A DNA stretch of 64,000 nucleotides from Holothuria scabra (taxonomy: Eukaryota; Echinodermata; Holothuroidea; Aspidochirotida; Holothuriidae). Shown piece after piece: positions 61,471 through 64,000 of the stretch. A program made the translations under genes and the position numbers. The DNA is taken from the NCBI GenBank assembly GCA_037179385.1, contig CM074196.1, positions 31,513,486 to 31,577,485 on the forward strand, read 5' to 3'. The number at the start of each line of letters is the position of its first letter. Within the stretch, counting starts at the first letter, position 1. The notes under the pieces were generated by a model. It made no database searches and had not been told where the DNA came from. It worked only from the letters and a program-made list of their open reading frames with translations.

Positions 61471-63011
61471 ACAGGAACAGGCTGAGAACTAAGGTACAAT
61501 TTATTCATTTGTGTAGAAATATGATTCAGTTAAACAGTACAAAAATACGGTAAGTAAGAAAACTGAGAAGAATGGCCGAGGCAAAAAAAAAATAAACAAA
61601 AAAATCCTGAAACTGATGGAGCTATAGGTGCGCATTCCATATACTCTCACCATATTCCTCAAGTTATTTCCCTTTTGAAAATTCTTGACTTTGTCTTGTA
61701 AAACCATATGAAAGAACCGATAGGCTTGTAAAGTGTATGTGTAAATAAATGGCTACATCATTGTTTCATATAGCCTGCATTACCTGTAAGTATAACACTA
61801 ATTTGCTTATTTTGGTTCTTTATCTTCATCGTTGGTACTGTACATTGCTCCGATTCAACTCACAAGGTGCATATGACACAATAATTGTGTGCTACAGGCC
61901 TCTTAAAATTTTTAGAAGCTTTTTTCTGGAATGGAAACTCACTCATACAGCAAGCACTAGTAGAGTAGTATCTGTATGATAATCAAAGATCGTCAGTACA
62001 CATTCATACATTCACTATGTACCATAGTGTGCAGTTTTAGCATGCATAGGCCAAGGCCTAGTATAGGCTAGGCAGGCCTGTCTGTAAAATTTTAATGCTA
62101 TTTGTTAGTGGTTTAAAACCTTAAAAGGGCCCCTACAATATGCTAGTCGTATTAAAATTCATTTTATATTATTTGGCATAATGACTTAAATAGTATCCTA
62201 GTTAGCAGCCTAGAATTAAACGACAATGACAATAGTTTAACATATGTTAACCATAACGTGACCGCCTTGTGTGATGCTCTACGTGGCCAAAAAGTGCAAA
62301 ATTCCAACTTGCAAAACGTTCATTGCGACTATTTTGTTGTTTTGCTCGTAGTGTAATAGGTATCAGTAGTTAGCTTTATGTCTCAAATACTCGATTTTGG
62401 AAGTTTTACACCCCAATGATCCTGAATACGGTCAGGTATTCGCAAAATTTGAGGCAAGTCAAAAAAAAAAAAAAAACACCAAAAGTTGACCTGTTTTTGA
62501 TGGAGAATTTCTCTGTGAAATTTCGAAAGAAACAATACCACACGATATTTTTAGTAAAGAAAAGACTTTAGGATTTCAAACGACCAAGGATACAACAACA
62601 AGGAACGCCTTTTTATGCACTATTCAGAAGCTTGAAGTTTCCCCAGCATGTTAGGTACCTATTCTGCGAAACTCATGATTTTCTCTTGTGGGCGGAGTTT
62701 CCATTTTAGAGGATGACGTCACAAGCCTCATTAACGCTCACAGCGAGGCTTGACTGTAGCCTTCGTGTAGCCACTGACCCCCGTTTTTTTTACTATGTAG
62801 TTTACGTGAACTCATATTGCACAGTCATTGTGAGAAAGTACGTCGGCAGGCACGGTACAGTGTGTACATGCAGGGAGTTGAGGTATAAACGACAACACAC
62901 TAACGCCTGTCTTGTTCACTTGTGTTGGTTGTGCCAATTCCGAGTCGACCAGCTGTTTACACCTTCGTTCTGATTGGTCTGCTCAACAGATGGGCCATGA
63001 GAGTTTGAAAA
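61471..63011. other. Unassigned stretch
   Basis: AT-rich DNA with no frame I recognise. It includes an A tract near 62461-62477 and a palindrome-rich AGGCCAAGGCCTAG segment near 62046-62075. No exon-like signal of a known family was found. Confidence 0.5.
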
Positions 63012-64000
63012 ATGTTTGTGTGGAGCACATTTTCTAATTCCTCAAGTTTAGACGTTATTTTCACCGAGAGTTTAAGGGCTCATGCAAGATTTTTCAGCAT
63101 AGACCTTACTTTTTCTCATTTATTGTGGAAATGGTCGTCTCGGACGAGTGACTTACATTTTAAACTACAATTTTTAATGTATTTGCTTTTTGCAATCTCA
63201 CGGCATCCCTTTAAGGATATTGTGTTCTCTCCTGGTATTCAGTCTGATCATTCGTTTGTTAGTTTAACTATTTCTATTCACTCATTTGATCGAAGGCGAG
63301 GGTACTGGAAGCTGAATAATTCACTTCTGAATGACCCTGTCTATGTATCCATGATCAATGACCTTATTCTTAAGACTGTAGCTGACACCGTAGGTGACAA
63401 CCCTTCCACTAGATGGGAGTTCATAAAGTTTAGAATTCGAAATAAAAGTATGTTGTGCTCAAAGCAAAAGGCAGCTGAACGTCAAAAAGAACGTGAGCTC
63501 ATTGATAAAATTGCTGAGCTTGAACAACAGCTGTGAAGTTATGATGACCAAGTTACGAGGGATGAGTTAAAAAAGGCCCAAAACGATTTACTTGTTTATT
63601 ATAATTTCAAATTACAGGGTACTATAATACGTTCTCGTGCAAAGTGGGTTGAGGAGGGAGGAAAAAATTCCAAGTACTTTTTAAATTTAGGAAAGAAAAA
63701 CAAACCTCTTAGCGTGGTTTTCAAATTAGTGGATGAAAACAATAATGTTCTTGAAATTAACGAGGGTATTATTCATCACATCAGAAGCTTTTACGCTTCC
63801 TTATATACTTCCAAAGCATGTACCCCAGACCCCTTTTTGATGGTCTCCCCCCCCCCCCCTCAGCCAACTAGTAATGAAAACGCCCCGGCCAGCGAGGGCA
63901 ATCTTACCTTGCATGATTGCTTCCAAGCCCTTATGGCAATGAAAAATGATAAAACCCCTGGAAGTAATGGCGTGTCTTGTAATTTCTATAAAATTTTCTG
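63012..64000 (+). pseudogene. L1-like non-LTR retrotransposon ORF2, runs off window
   Basis: The frame 63012-63533 encodes the end of an apurinic-type endonuclease (DIVFSPGIQSDHSFVSLTI with the S-D-H motif) and a linker with a charged helix (KAAERQKERELIDKIAELEQ). A TGA at 63534-63536 interrupts it. The same frame then continues with AKWVEEGGKNSKYFLNLGKK and the start of reverse transcriptase (KNDKTPGSNGVSCNFYKIF). These motifs are typical of the L1/Tx1 group. The 5' part of the endonuclease is missing or out of frame. A C tract at 63848-63858 encodes a Pro run. Confidence 0.85.

Overview
This is nuclear DNA of an animal, most likely a marine invertebrate deuterostome. An echinoderm is my guess, but the sequence does not fix the species. 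Support comes from GT-AG split exons of an integrin alpha chain, A+T-rich introns of 0.7-8.5 kb, and a dense mix of SINEs, MITEs and invertebrate-type retroelements. No bacterial gene structure or CRISPR array is present.

The only host gene I can support is the 3' two thirds of one integrin alpha gene on the + strand, as 20 exons between 4788 and 48937. Splice phases agree at all 19 junctions and give about 760 residues: the last beta-propeller blades with calcium loops, thigh, calf-1, calf-2 with a furin-type site, one membrane segment, and a GFFKRKR cytoplasmic tail with a stop. The signal peptide and first propeller blades lie left of the window. Two very small exons (46 and 56 bp) are placed by phase and family fit.

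The introns are packed with repeats. (1) Several MITE families have TTAA target duplications and AGGG- or AGGT-type ends. (2) A group of CACTA-like elements have CACTG/CACTC ends and interiors built from one short repeated word that differs between families. (3) There are tRNA-headed SINEs. (4) There is a second SINE family whose head resembles the 5' end of U2 spliceosomal RNA, with two copies flanked by long target duplications. (5) There are hAT-like MITEs, inverted-repeat elements, minisatellites and degenerate tandem arrays.

Right of the gene (49.5-64 kb) lie more MITEs and local duplications. On the - strand there is a decayed Ty3/Gypsy element of CsRn1 type (about 56.3-60.2 kb: protease, reverse transcriptase, RNase H, integrase, tRNA-Trp primer site). 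Its 5' LTR adjoins a second, internally deleted LTR element (60.3-61.5 kb). The window ends inside a + strand L1-like LINE carrying an in-frame stop. No second host gene could be supported in 49.5-64 kb.

The most unusual items are the U2-headed SINE family, the word-built CACTA-like families, SINEs sharing one body but carrying different tRNA heads, and an integrin thigh domain that appears to have lost one conserved disulfide.
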